DNA of 64,000 nt from NCBI RefSeq assembly GCF_024345975.1, contig NZ_JAGQCD010000014.1, forward strand, positions 27,989-91,988, given 5' to 3'. A program made the translations under genes and the position numbers. This document shows positions 1 to 8,684 of the stretch, one piece after another. Numbering within the stretch: the stretch's first letter is position 1; each line of letters starts with the position of its first letter. The DNA comes from Cyanobium sp. Cruz-8D1 (lineage in GTDB: Bacteria; Cyanobacteriota; Cyanobacteriia; PCC-6307; Cyanobiaceae). The notes under the pieces were generated by a model that saw only the letters and a program-made list of their open reading frames with translations, made no database searches and was not told the DNA's origin.

Positions 1-180
1 GTGGAAGAGGCCGGCGGGCAGGTCTGCGCCTACGACGGTGGCCGCCTCGACCTCACCGACGGCCGGGTGATCGCCTGCACCCCCGCCCTGCGCCAACCCC
101 TGATCGACGGGCTGGCCCTCTGCCGGCCGCTCAGCGGTGCCAGCTTCGGGGCCCCCGAACTGGATGCCACCGCTCCATAG
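1..180 (+). CDS. Inositol monophosphatase family protein, C-terminal end (partial)
   Basis: This is the last 59 codons of a gene that begins before the window, open from base 1 to the TAG at 178-180. The peptide starts VEEAGGQVCAYDGG and contains ACTPALRQPLIDGL, which resembles the closing part of the inositol-monophosphatase/SuhB/HisN superfamily (Mg-dependent sugar or alcohol phosphatases). The catalytic residues lie upstream and cannot be checked. The next gene, hisZ, starts 38 bases downstream on the same strand. Because some family members are histidinol-phosphate phosphatases, a role in histidine synthesis is possible, but that is inference from position only. Confidence 0.7.
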   Translation: MEEAGGQVCAYDGGRLDLTDGRVIACTPALRQPLIDGLALCRPLSGASFGAPELDATAP

Positions 181-218
181 GATCCGTCCCCCACCCCCCG
201 CCTGCCCCCAGCTTCTTC

Positions 219-1409
219 ATGGCCCTCCAACCTGCCGCCGGTGCGCGGGACCTGAACCCGGGTCAGGTGGACAGCAACCGGCGCCTGTGCGACCTGCTGG
301 CCAACGTCTACCGCCTCTGGGGCTACCAGGAGGTGGCGCCCCCCACCATCGAGCGGCTCGACACCCTGGAGGCCGGCGGTGCCATCGCCGAACGGGAGCT
401 GGTGCGGCTGGTGGCCGATGAGCCCCTCGGGCTGCGGCCGGAACTCACCGCTCCGATCGCCCGGGCCGCCAGCACCCGGATGCTGGGCCGTCCCCGGCCC
501 CTGCGGCTCTGGGCCAGTGGCACCACCTTCCGCAGCTTCAGCGGCGATGGGGGCGGCCAGCGCATCAGCGAACAGCTGCAGAGCGGCGTGGAGCTGCTGG
601 GGGAGCCCTCCGCCGCCGCGGACACCGAGCTGCTGCACCTGCTGCTGGCGGCCCTGGCCAGCCTGGCTCTGCCGCCCCAGCACCAGCCCACCCTGCTGGT
701 GGGACACCACGGCCTGCTCAGCGCCCTGCTCAGCCAGGTGCCCCAGGAGCAGCGCTCAGCGGCGCGCCACGCCCTCACCGACTTCGACCCCCTGGCCCTC
801 GGGGCCCTGGCCCTGCCCGACAGCCAGCGGCAGCGGCTGATGGCCCTGATCGGGCTGCGGGGGGAGCCGGTGCGGGTGCTCTACCAGCTGGAGCAATGGC
901 TCGGACCGGTGCCGCTGCTGGAGTCCCTCGCCGCCACCCTGGCCAGCGTGAGGCAGCCCGCCGCCGGTCTTGGCGTGCGGGTGCAGCTGGATCCCACCTT
1001 CCAGCCCCACTTCGATCTGTACGACGGCCTGGTCTTCAAGCTCGTCTGCCAGGGGGCCGATGCGCCGGTGGCCATCGCCAGCGGCGGTCGCTACGACGCC
1101 CTGGTGGGACGCTTCTGCACCGGCAGCAACCAGGCCGCCGGCACCGGCTTCGGTTTCGACGTGGAGGCCATCCGCGACCTGCTGGAAGCGGATGGTTCCC
1201 TGGCGGCGGGGGCGGCGCAGACCCCGGGTCCCTGGCTCGTGGCCAGCGCCAGCGCCGCCGGCCTCGGGCAGGCCCTCAGCCGCATGGCTGAGCTGCACCG
1301 AGCCGGGGACGCCGCCGAGCTCTGCACCCGGCCCTGCGCCGACCGCTTGCAAGCGGAGCGGCTGGCGGCGGAGCGGGGCTGCCGTGGTGCGGTCTGGCTG
1401 GCTGCCTAG
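219..1409 (+). CDS. hisZ: ATP phosphoribosyltransferase regulatory subunit HisZ
   Basis: 396 residues related to the catalytic core of histidyl-tRNA synthetase, without a C-terminal anticodon-binding domain. Class II synthetase-like motif 2 is visible (LRPELTAPIARAAS near residue 75), and a HisRS-like ASGGRYDALVGRF lies near residue 290. Proteins of this length and layout are HisZ, which joins the short form of HisG to make the first, feedback-regulated enzyme of histidine synthesis. The ATG at 219 precedes a conserved start (LNPGQVDSNRRL). The inositol-monophosphatase-type gene lies just upstream and a ferredoxin 26 bases downstream. A true HisRS is unlikely because the length is short. Confidence 0.9.
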   Translation: MALQPAAGARDLNPGQVDSNRRLCDLLANVYRLWGYQEVAPPTIERLDTLEAGGAIAERELVRLVADEPLGLRPELTAPIARAASTRMLGRPRPLRLWASGTTFRSFSGDGGGQRISEQLQSGVELLGEPSAAADTELLHLLLAALASLALPPQHQPTLLVGHHGLLSALLSQVPQEQRSAARHALTDFDPLALGALALPDSQRQRLMALIGLRGEPVRVLYQLEQWLGPVPLLESLAATLASVRQPAAGLGVRVQLDPTFQPHFDLYDGLVFKLVCQGADAPVAIASGGRYDALVGRFCTGSNQAAGTGFGFDVEAIRDLLEADGSLAAGAAQTPGPWLVASASAAGLGQALSRMAELHRAGDAAELCTRPCADRLQAERLAAERGCRGAVWLAA

Positions 1410-1435
1410 GATCAGCCCGCTGCTTCTCCCTATCG

Positions 1436-1663
1436 ATGGCCCACTCGATCGTCACCAACGTCTGCGAGGGCGTGGCCGACTGTGTCGACGCCTGTCCGGT
1501 GGCCTGCATCCACCCCGGAGCGGGCGCCAACAGCAAGGGAACCGTGTTCTTCTGGATTGATTTCGACACCTGCATCGACTGCGGCATCTGCCTGCAGGTG
1601 TGTCCGGTGGAGGGGGCGATCCTGCCGGAGGAGCGCCCCGACCTGCAGCAGCCCGGCGGCTGA
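1436..1663 (+). CDS. Ferredoxin with two iron-sulfur cluster motifs
   Basis: 75 residues. The N-terminal half has Cys at about 10, 16, 20 and 24 with Cys20 followed by Pro, a spacing like the 3Fe-4S/4Fe-4S (7Fe) bacterial ferredoxins. The second half has a classical C-x2-C-x2-C-x3-C-P (CIDCGICLQVCP). It is therefore a soluble low-potential electron carrier with two clusters, distinct from the plant-type 2Fe-2S ferredoxin of photosynthesis. The redox partner cannot be read from the sequence. It starts 26 bases after hisZ and ends 87 bases before htpG. Whether the first cluster is 3Fe or 4Fe needs experiment. Confidence 0.88.
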   Translation: MAHSIVTNVCEGVADCVDACPVACIHPGAGANSKGTVFFWIDFDTCIDCGICLQVCPVEGAILPEERPDLQQPGG

Positions 1664-1750
1664 GGTCCGCTGGTTCGGGGACCCCACCCTCGCTGGCCTT
1701 GAGCCGCCGCGCACCCCCACCTAGGTTCAGGGCGCTTCTTCTCATTCGCC

Positions 1751-3673
1751 ATGACGGTGCTGGAACAGGGCCGGATTCAGATCCACACCGAGAACATCTT
1801 CCCGATCATCAAGAAGGCCGTCTATTCCGGCCATGAGGTGTTCCTGCGGGAACTGGTCAGCAACGGGGTGGATGCGATCAGCAAGCGCCGCATGGCCGCC
1901 ATGGCCGGCGACTGCAGCGAGGGCAGCGAAGGGCTGATCTCCATCCGCATCGACCGGGAGGCCAAAACCCTCACCATCAGTGACAACGGCATCGGCATGA
2001 CCGCCGATGAGGTGAAGCGCTACATCAACCAGGTGGCCTTCTCCAGCGCCGAGGACTTCCTTGAGAAGTACAAGAGCGAGAGCGACGCCATCATCGGCCA
2101 CTTCGGCCTGGGCTTCTACTCCAGTTTCATGGTGGCCTCCCGGGTGGAGCTGGTCAGCCTGAGTGCCACGACCGACGCCGAGGCGGTGCGCTGGAGCTGC
2201 GACGGCTCCCCCAACTTCAGCCTTGAGGGGGCCGAGCGCTCCGAGCCCGGCACCGACGTGATCCTGCACCTGATGGAGGAGGAGCTGGAGTACATCGAGC
2301 CCTCCAGGATCCGCACCCTGATCACCACCTACTGCGACTTCCTGCCGGTGCCGGTGCAGCTGGATGGCGAAACGGTGAACAAGCGCGAGGCGCCCTGGCG
2401 CCAAAGCCCCCGCGATCTGAGCGACGACGATTACATCGCCCTCTACCGCTATCTCTACCCGTTCCAGGGCGATCCCCTGCTCTGGGTGCACCTCAACACC
2501 GACTACCCCTACAACCTGCAGGGGATTCTCTATTTCCCGAGGATCACCGGCCGCGCCGACTGGGAGAAAGGGGAGATCCGTCTGTACTGCAACCAGGTGT
2601 TCGTCAGCGATTCGATCAAGGAGGTGGTGCCCCGCTACCTGCTGCCCCTGCGGGGCGTGATCGATTCGCCCGACATCCCGCTGAACGTCAGCCGCAGTGC
2701 CCTGCAGACCGACCGCCGGGTGCGCTCGATCGGCGGCTTCGTGGCCAAGAAGGTGGGCGATCGGCTCAAGGCGCTGCACCGCGACGAACCGGCCCGCTAC
2801 GCCGAGATCTGGGATTCCCTGGCCCCCTTCATCAAGATCGGCGCCATGGAGGACGAGAAGTTCGCCGAGCAGGTGGCGGATCTGATCCTCTACGGCACCA
2901 CCGCGGCGGCCGCCCAGCCTGCCGAGGACGGCGAGGAGGCCGCTGAGCTGGATCCGGTCGCCACCGATGGCCGCACCTACACCACCCTGGCCGGCTACCG
3001 GGGCCGCCTGGCCGGCGACAACGCCGATCGGATCCTCTACTGCACCGATGAGGCCGGGCAGGCCGGCGCCCTGGCCCTGTGGAAAGGGCAGGGGGCGGAG
3101 GTGTTGCTGGCCGACACCCTGATCGATTCCCAGTTCATCCCCTGGCTCGAAGCCCGCCATGGCGACCTGCGCTTCCAGCGGGTCGACGCCGAGCTCGACG
3201 CCAGCCTGCATGAGCCCGAGAGCGAGCTGGCCGATGCCGAAGGCAAGGACAGCGGTGAGAAGCTGCGCGACCTGTTCAGGGCCGCCCTCGACAACAACAA
3301 GATCACCATCCAGGTGCAGTCGCTGAAGGGGGACGGCTCACCGGCCGCCCTGATCCTGCTGCCGGAGCAGATGCGCCGGCTCAATGACATGGGAGCCCTG
3401 ATGGAGCAGCGCTTGCCGGGCCTGCCCGACCACCACGTGCTGCTGGTCAATCGCCGCCATCCCTTGGTGGAAGGTCTGCTGAAGCTCTCCTCCGGCGCCG
3501 TGATCACCGGGGCCACCGGCACCTCGCCCAGCCGCCAGCTGGCGGAGGATCTCAGCCGCCACATCTATGAGGTGGCCCGCCTGGCCGTGGGGGGCCTGGA
3601 GCCCAACCAGCTGGCCGGCTTCCAGCAGCGCAGCTCCGACCTGATGGGTCAGCTGATGCAGCGGGGCCTCTGA
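1751..3673 (+). CDS. htpG: Molecular chaperone HtpG (Hsp90)
   Basis: 640 residues, full length for bacterial Hsp90. The N-terminal GHKL ATPase is clear: the helix with ELVSNGVDAISK (bacterial ELISNASDA, with the conserved Asn changed in context), the ATP-lid/DNGIGMT motif near residue 75 and GHFGLGFYSSFMV near 115. The middle domain carries the conserved LNVSRSALQ near 313, and the C-terminal third is the dimerisation region. It is a cytosolic, ATP-dependent folding factor; in cyanobacteria HtpG is known for heat and high-light tolerance. No CIRCE-type operator was recognised in the short upstream gap (1664-1750). Confidence 0.95.
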   Translation: MTVLEQGRIQIHTENIFPIIKKAVYSGHEVFLRELVSNGVDAISKRRMAAMAGDCSEGSEGLISIRIDREAKTLTISDNGIGMTADEVKRYINQVAFSSAEDFLEKYKSESDAIIGHFGLGFYSSFMVASRVELVSLSATTDAEAVRWSCDGSPNFSLEGAERSEPGTDVILHLMEEELEYIEPSRIRTLITTYCDFLPVPVQLDGETVNKREAPWRQSPRDLSDDDYIALYRYLYPFQGDPLLWVHLNTDYPYNLQGILYFPRITGRADWEKGEIRLYCNQVFVSDSIKEVVPRYLLPLRGVIDSPDIPLNVSRSALQTDRRVRSIGGFVAKKVGDRLKALHRDEPARYAEIWDSLAPFIKIGAMEDEKFAEQVADLILYGTTAAAAQPAEDGEEAAELDPVATDGRTYTTLAGYRGRLAGDNADRILYCTDEAGQAGALALWKGQGAEVLLADTLIDSQFIPWLEARHGDLRFQRVDAELDASLHEPESELADAEGKDSGEKLRDLFRAALDNNKITIQVQSLKGDGSPAALILLPEQMRRLNDMGALMEQRLPGLPDHHVLLVNRRHPLVEGLLKLSSGAVITGATGTSPSRQLAEDLSRHIYEVARLAVGGLEPNQLAGFQQRSSDLMGQLMQRGL

Positions 3674-3732
3674 GCCCCACCTCGCCGGGGGTGGCCGGGG
3701 AAGGTCCTGAAGGGGCCGGGTAACGTTGGCCG

Positions 3733-5055
3733 ATGGCGGCCCGCCCCCTTCTCTCCAGCCTGCGGCGGCAGCCCGCTGTCCTCGGGCTGCTCGCGGTTCT
3801 GCTGCTGGTGTTGCTGTCCGCCACTGGCCTGAGGGCGGTGCAGGCGGTCGCGGCGGAGCCGGTGCCGATCCGGGTGCTGATGCCCGCCCCCCTGGCCGAT
3901 GCGGTGGCCGGTCCGGTGGCGCGCTTCAACGCCAGCAACTCCGGCGTGGCGGTGGAGGTGATCCGCGGCCCCCTCGACACGGAGACCATTTCCGATCTGG
4001 CCATCAGCAGCCTGTTGCTGGGGGAGGCCCCCTTCGATCTGCTGCTGGTGGATGTCAGCTGGCTGCCGAAGTACGTGGCCGCCGGCTGGTTCGTGCCGTT
4101 GGAGCGCTGGTTCGGCCCGGAGCTGCTGGCGGCCATGGAGCCCGGCGCCCGCCTCGGCAATGGCCTGGGCGAACATCTCTGGCGGATGCCGCTCACCGGC
4201 GACACGGGCCTGCTCTACTGGCGCACCGATCTGATGCCCCGCCCGCCCCGGGATACCGAGGAGCTGGTGGCCATCTCCCGCGATCTGCAGCGCCGCGGCC
4301 GGGTGCGCTGGGGCTACCTCTGGCAGGGACGCCAGTACGAGGGGCTGAGCTGCGTGATGGTGGAAATGCTGCAGGCCTTCGGCGCCCGCTGGTGGAATGG
4401 CTCCACCGCACGGACGGAGCTGGACAGTCCGGAGGCGGTGGCGGCAGCCTCCTGGCTCGATGCCCTGCTGCGCGACGGGGTCAGCCCCAGGGCGGTGGCC
4501 AACTACGCCGAGAACGATGCCCTGCAGTCCTTTGCCGCCGGTGAGGCCGCCTTCCTGCGCAACTGGCCCTATGCCTGGCGGGAGATCGAGAAGGGCGGGG
4601 GGCCGGTGGCGGGCAAGGTGGGCGTCACGCCCATGGTGGGGGCACCGGGGGAACAGGGGGGCGGCACCCTGGGCACCTGGGGCCTGTCCCTGATCAAGGG
4701 CAGCCCCCATCCCGAGGAGGCGGTGGCGGTGATCCGCTGGCTCACCGGCCCCGTTGTGCAGCGCCAGCTCGCGATCGAGCAGGGCTACGCCCCCACCTGG
4801 AGCCAGCTCTATGACGACCCGGACCTGCAACGCCGCGCCCCGCTGCTGGCGGTGCAGCGGCAGGCCCTGCAGCATCCCCAGTTGCGGCCGCCCACGCCCG
4901 CCTATGCCCAGCTCAGTGACCTGCTGGCCCGGCAGGTGAACGGCATGCTCACCGGCCAGGCGGGGCCCGACCAGACCATGGCCACCGCCCAACGCCAGAG
5001 CCAGCAGGTGCTGCGCTCGCTGGCGGGAAGCCCGACCCCTGCAGCGCCAGGCTGA
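3733..5055 (+). CDS. ABC transporter extracellular solute-binding protein (sugar/compatible solute)
   Basis: 440 residues with a hydrophobic signal segment (about residues 15-36, rich in Leu and Val) and then a periplasmic binding fold of the maltose/trehalose-binding type. DLLLVDVSWLPKYVAAGWF and NYAENDALQSFAAGEAAFL are typical of carbohydrate-binding proteins of this class. It is the first gene of a four-gene run in which each next gene overlaps the previous one (TGATG at 5053-5057). Order binding protein, two permeases, ATPase matches the glucosylglycerol/sucrose/trehalose importer of picocyanobacteria (ggtB-C-D-A). The ligand is inferred from that order, not seen. Confidence 0.88.
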   Translation: MAARPLLSSLRRQPAVLGLLAVLLLVLLSATGLRAVQAVAAEPVPIRVLMPAPLADAVAGPVARFNASNSGVAVEVIRGPLDTETISDLAISSLLLGEAPFDLLLVDVSWLPKYVAAGWFVPLERWFGPELLAAMEPGARLGNGLGEHLWRMPLTGDTGLLYWRTDLMPRPPRDTEELVAISRDLQRRGRVRWGYLWQGRQYEGLSCVMVEMLQAFGARWWNGSTARTELDSPEAVAAASWLDALLRDGVSPRAVANYAENDALQSFAAGEAAFLRNWPYAWREIEKGGGPVAGKVGVTPMVGAPGEQGGGTLGTWGLSLIKGSPHPEEAVAVIRWLTGPVVQRQLAIEQGYAPTWSQLYDDPDLQRRAPLLAVQRQALQHPQLRPPTPAYAQLSDLLARQVNGMLTGQAGPDQTMATAQRQSQQVLRSLAGSPTPAAPG

Positions 5056-5939
5056 TGAACAAACGCGGGACCACGTTGCTGATGCTGCCGGCCCTGCTCT
5101 TGCTGGCAGCGGTGTTCCTTTACCCCCTGCTGCGCTACGCCTGGCTGAGCCTCCATGCCAGCTCGGTGCTCACCGGCCTGGTGCCCGTGCCGAATGGCGG
5201 CGCCAACTGGGGGCGGCTGCTCGATGACGCCCGTTTCTGGACGGATGCGGTCCAGACCCTGCGCTTCGCCCTCGTATCGGTGGCCCTGGAACTGGTGGGG
5301 GGTCTGGCCCTGGCCCTGCTGCTGCACCGCCCCCTGCGGGGCCGGGGACCCCTGCGGGCCCTCACCCTGCTGCCCTGGGCCCTGCCCACCACGGTGATGG
5401 CCCTGGGCTGGCGCTGGATCCTCAACGATCCCCACGGTCCGCTCAACGCCGCCATCCGCTCCCTGGGCGGCAGCAGCTACGGCTTCCTCTCCACCCCAGC
5501 CACCACCTGGTTTTTTGTGGTGCTGGCGGATGTCTGGAAGACCATGCCGTTCGTGGCCCTGCTTCTCCTGGCGGGGTTGCAGACGATTCCGCTGGACCTG
5601 GAGGAGGCCCTGCGCCTGGAGGGGGCCAGCCGCCTGCAGATCCTGCGCCGCCTCACCCTGCCCCTGCTGGTGCCCTACCTCAGCCTGGCCCTGCTGTTCC
5701 GGCTCGCCCAGGCCCTGGGCGTGTTTGACCTGATCCAGGTGCTCACGGGCGGTGGGCCGGCCGGCAGCACCGAGAGCCTGGCCCTCTATGCCTACCTCAA
5801 TGCCATGCGCTTCCTCGACTTCGGCTACGCCAGCACCGTGATGCTCGCCACCTTCCTGCTGTTGCTGGTGTTGCTCGGCGGCGGCTGGCTGCTGCTGCGG
5901 CGCGCTGGCCTGGAGCGCACCTCGGGGCGGCCGGCATGA
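5055..5939 (+). CDS. Sugar ABC transporter permease, MalF/UgpA type
   Basis: 294 residues, about six membrane segments. The first is LMLPALLLLAAVFLYPLL near residue 12. The cytoplasmic EAA loop that contacts the ATPase is seen as EEALRLEGASRLQILRR around residues 184-200, including the expected Gly. The ATG overlaps the stop of the binding-protein gene (TGATG), so translational coupling is likely. It forms a heterodimer with the following permease. Possibly GgtC of a glucosylglycerol-type importer, from gene order only. Confidence 0.88.
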   Translation: MNKRGTTLLMLPALLLLAAVFLYPLLRYAWLSLHASSVLTGLVPVPNGGANWGRLLDDARFWTDAVQTLRFALVSVALELVGGLALALLLHRPLRGRGPLRALTLLPWALPTTVMALGWRWILNDPHGPLNAAIRSLGGSSYGFLSTPATTWFFVVLADVWKTMPFVALLLLAGLQTIPLDLEEALRLEGASRLQILRRLTLPLLVPYLSLALLFRLAQALGVFDLIQVLTGGGPAGSTESLALYAYLNAMRFLDFGYASTVMLATFLLLLVLLGGGWLLLRRAGLERTSGRPA

Positions 5940-6730
5940 GGCTGCTGGTGCTGCTCTGGAGCCTGGGCCCCCTGCTCTGGCAGCTGCGCACCTCCCTGCT
6001 GCGGCCGGAGGCCCTGGTGGCGCCGCTGCTCGACGGCAATCCCTGGACGCTGGCCAATTACCAGCTGGTGCTCTCCGGCGACCCCCCTTTCTGGCGCTAC
6101 CTGGCCAACAGCACCCTGGTGGGGCTGGTCACCACCGTGCTCACCCTGCTGCTGGCGGTGCCCTGCGCCTACGGCTTGCACAAGGAACGGGGCCCCGTGC
6201 GCTGGGGGGTGGGCCTGGCTCTGGTGGCAGCGGCCATGTTCCCCACCGTGCTGCTGTTCCTGGCGCTGCTGGAGATCGCCCGAAGCTTCGGCCTGGCCAA
6301 TAACCTGCTCAGCCTCAGCCTGCCGTACACGGCCTTGTCCCTGCCCCTGGCCGTGCTGCTGCTGCGGGCCGCTTTCGCCGACCTCCCCCCGGAGCTGGAG
6401 GATGCGGCGCGGCTCGAGGGCCTGAACCTCGGCCAGCGCCTGAAACACGTGCTCTTGCCGCTGCTCGGGCCGGCCCTGGCCAGCACGGCGATCCTGGTGT
6501 TCCTGGCCAGCTGGAACGAGTACGCCATCGCCCTCACCTGGATCAGTCGCAACGATCTGCTCACCCTGCCGATCGCCATCGCCCGGATCGGTGGCGGCTC
6601 GGTGTTCACCATCCCCTACGGAGCCTTCGCCGCTGCCACCGTGCTGGGCAGCCTGCCCCTGCTGCTGCTGGTGTTGCTGGCCCAGCGGTCGATCGTCTCG
6701 GGCCTCACCCGTGGGGCGGTGAAGGGATGA
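5936..6730 (+). CDS. Carbohydrate ABC transporter permease, MalG type
   Basis: 264 residues, about six membrane segments. The EAA loop is EDAARLEGLNLGQRLKHVL near residues 155-175. The start ATG at 5936 overlaps the previous stop by four bases (ATGA). The N-terminus is short for the family: the usual cytosolic lead before the first helix is nearly absent, and the conserved periplasmic loop before NYQLVLSG follows at once. It pairs with the upstream permease to form the channel. Possibly GgtD; the substrate is not decided by the sequence. Confidence 0.87.
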   Translation: MRLLVLLWSLGPLLWQLRTSLLRPEALVAPLLDGNPWTLANYQLVLSGDPPFWRYLANSTLVGLVTTVLTLLLAVPCAYGLHKERGPVRWGVGLALVAAAMFPTVLLFLALLEIARSFGLANNLLSLSLPYTALSLPLAVLLLRAAFADLPPELEDAARLEGLNLGQRLKHVLLPLLGPALASTAILVFLASWNEYAIALTWISRNDLLTLPIAIARIGGGSVFTIPYGAFAAATVLGSLPLLLLVLLAQRSIVSGLTRGAVKG

Positions 6731-7722
6731 GCCCCAACGCCGGCGCCGGTCTGGAGCTACGGCAGCTGTGCCGGCAGGTGGGGGACCGGCGCCTGCTGGA
6801 TCGCCTCGATCTGCACGTCGCCCCCGGCGAGTGTGTGGCCCTTCTCGGACCCAGCGGCTGCGGCAAATCCACCACCCTGCGCCTGGTGGCGGGGCTGGAT
6901 CCGGCCAGTGGCGGTCAGGTGCTGCTGGACGGGGAGGATCTCAGCGAGCGGGGCCCCGGCGAACGACAGGTGGCGATGGTGTTCCAGAGCTATGCCCTCT
7001 ACCCCCACCTGAGCGTGGCCGGCAACCTGGAGCTGGGCCTGAAGGTGCGCGGCATGGCACCCCGCGAACGCCAGCGGCGCATCGACGCCACCCTTGAGCT
7101 GCTCCAGCTCGGGGAGCTGCGCCAGCGCCGGCCCGCCCAGCTCTCCGGCGGCCAGCGCCAGCGGGTGGCCCTGGCCCGCGCCCTGTTGCGGGATCCGCGG
7201 ATCGTGCTGCTCGATGAACCCATGAGCAACCTCGACGCCCAGCTGCGGGAGGAGCTGCGGCCGGAACTGCGGCGGCTCCTGTGTGGCCGCGAGCAGCCGG
7301 TGATCTACGTGACCCACGACCAGCAGGAGGCCGTGGGCATGGCCGACCGCATCGCCCTGCTCGAGGCCGGCCGTCTGCAGCAGGTGGGCAGCCCGCGGGA
7401 GCTGTACACCAACCCCGCCAACCGATTCGTGGCCTCCTTTCTGGGCCGGCCGGCGATCAACCTGCTGGCGATCGAGCCCGGGCGCCAACTCGGCCTGCGG
7501 CCCGAGCACCTGGAACTCGGCGACAACGGTGCGGTGGCGGCCCGGTTGCTGCGCCGCGAATGGTGGGGCCACCAGCAACTCCTCTGGCTCGACAGCCCGT
7601 GGGGCACCCTGCGGGTGCTCACCGCCCCGGAGGCGCCGACACCCCCCGAACCGCGCCTGAGCTGGCAGCGGCAGCACGAGCTCTGGTTTGATCCCCAGAG
7701 CGGCGCCAGACTCGCTCCCTGA
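6727..7722 (+). CDS. ABC transporter ATP-binding protein, MalK/UgpC type
   Basis: 331 residues. Walker A GPSGCGKST lies near residue 40, the Q-loop FQSYALYPH near 86, signature LSGGQRQRVALARALL near 138, Walker B IVLLDEPMSNLDA near 160, and switch His in YVTHDQQEA near 196. A TOBE-like C-terminal region (RPEHLELGDNG onward) is present but shorter than in MalK. The start overlaps the upstream permease stop by four bases. It energises the importer encoded by the three genes before it. The whole set is complete, so uptake of a sugar or osmolyte is likely; GgtA is the nearest cyanobacterial analogue. Confidence 0.93.
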   Translation: MSPNAGAGLELRQLCRQVGDRRLLDRLDLHVAPGECVALLGPSGCGKSTTLRLVAGLDPASGGQVLLDGEDLSERGPGERQVAMVFQSYALYPHLSVAGNLELGLKVRGMAPRERQRRIDATLELLQLGELRQRRPAQLSGGQRQRVALARALLRDPRIVLLDEPMSNLDAQLREELRPELRRLLCGREQPVIYVTHDQQEAVGMADRIALLEAGRLQQVGSPRELYTNPANRFVASFLGRPAINLLAIEPGRQLGLRPEHLELGDNGAVAARLLRREWWGHQQLLWLDSPWGTLRVLTAPEAPTPPEPRLSWQRQHELWFDPQSGARLAP

Positions 7723-7805
7723 TGGGCCCACGGGTGTGGTTGTGCCCCATTTGTTAAACTCTCAAACTGGCTCAGGCCTGCATTGTTCACCGTCGTCACA
7801 ACGTC

Positions 7806-8042
7806 ATGTCCCGGGTCTGTCAGCTCACCGGCAAGCGCGCCAACAACGGCATGGCCGTCAGCCATTCCCACGTGCGCACCAAAAAGCTGCAGCAGGTGAA
7901 TCTGCAGGAGCGTCGGCTGTGGTGGGCCGAAGGCAAGCGCTTCATCAAGCTGCGCGTGTCCACCAAGGCCCTGAAAACCATCCAGAAAAAAGGCCTCGGC
8001 GCCTACGCCAAGGAACTGGGCGTCAACCTGGCCAAGATCTGA
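7806..8042 (+). CDS. rpmB: Large ribosomal subunit protein bL28
   Basis: 78 residues, the normal length for bL28. The start [21 protein letters not shown] and the basic middle ([21 protein letters not shown]) are characteristic. It is a structural protein of the 50S subunit near the exit site and is required for 70S assembly. It is separated from the ABC operon by 83 bases that contain an AT-rich stretch (7750-7770), a plausible own promoter. The next gene on the same strand begins 72 bases after the stop. Confidence 0.96.
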   Translation: MSRVCQLTGKRANNGMAVSHSHVRTKKLQQVNLQERRLWWAEGKRFIKLRVSTKALKTIQKKGLGAYAKELGVNLAKI

Positions 8043-8114
8043 GCCCCTGTTGATCCCCCTCCACGGGCCAAGTCGCCAGCATCGCTAGGGTCCTGCCCTG
8101 ATGACAGCAAGTTC

Positions 8115-8684
8115 GTGGAGCGTCGTACGTTTTTGGGCGGAGCCGTTCTGACCGGCATCGGGCTTCTGATCCGTCCAGCCCGAGCTGGGGCCATGGGCGG
8201 GACCCTGCCAGAGGTCGGCCAACCAGCCCCGGTCTTTGATCTCGACGGTGTAGCCCCGGGCCCCGACGGGGCGGTGCGGCAGACCCATCTGGCCACAGCA
8301 GACTTCGGCGGCCGCTGGGTCGCCCTTTACTTTTACCCCAAGGATTTCACCAGCGGCTGCACCTTGGAGGCCCGTGGGTTTCAGCGGGATCTGGCCAACT
8401 TCCACGCCCGGAAGGCCGAAGTGGTGGGCGTCAGTGCCGACGACGCCGAGGCCCACTTGTCGTTCTGTGGCAGCGAGGGCCTGGCTTACCCGCTGCTCTC
8501 CGATCCCGGCGGTGTCGTCAGCCGGCGCTATGGCTCCTGGATGGCCCCCTTCTCGGCCCGCCACAGCTTCCTGATTGATCCGGACGGGGTGCTGCGGGCG
8601 AGCTGGGTGGCGGTCAGGCCCTCCGGCCACAGCCAGGAGGTGCTGGCGGAGCTGATCCGCTTGCAGGGGGAGACGGTGCTGTGA
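8115..8684 (+). CDS. Peroxiredoxin (PrxQ/BCP-like) with twin-arginine signal
   Basis: 189 residues, GTG start. The N-terminus MERRTFLGGAVLTGIGLLI has a twin-arginine pattern (R-R-x-F-L-G then a hydrophobic run), so export by Tat to the lumen or periplasm is likely. The mature part is a thioredoxin-fold peroxiredoxin: YFYPKDFTSGCTLEA near residue 78 holds the peroxidatic Cys. The usual PrxQ resolving Cys five residues later is replaced (CTLEARGF); another Cys occurs in SFCGSEG near 118. An ATG at 8101 is out of frame and is not the start. It removes peroxides, here probably close to thylakoid or envelope membranes. Confidence 0.85.
   Translation: MERRTFLGGAVLTGIGLLIRPARAGAMGGTLPEVGQPAPVFDLDGVAPGPDGAVRQTHLATADFGGRWVALYFYPKDFTSGCTLEARGFQRDLANFHARKAEVVGVSADDAEAHLSFCGSEGLAYPLLSDPGGVVSRRYGSWMAPFSARHSFLIDPDGVLRASWVAVRPSGHSQEVLAELIRLQGETVL

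Noticed and set aside
1742..3211. 489-codon open frame antisense to htpG
   Set aside because: Shadow of a GC-rich coding strand: the frame follows the third-position GC bias, has His/Gln/Gly-rich low-complexity content and no recognisable domain.
3649..4992. 447-codon open frame antisense to the solute-binding protein gene
   Set aside because: Same shadow effect; the sense strand has a complete, recognisable protein.
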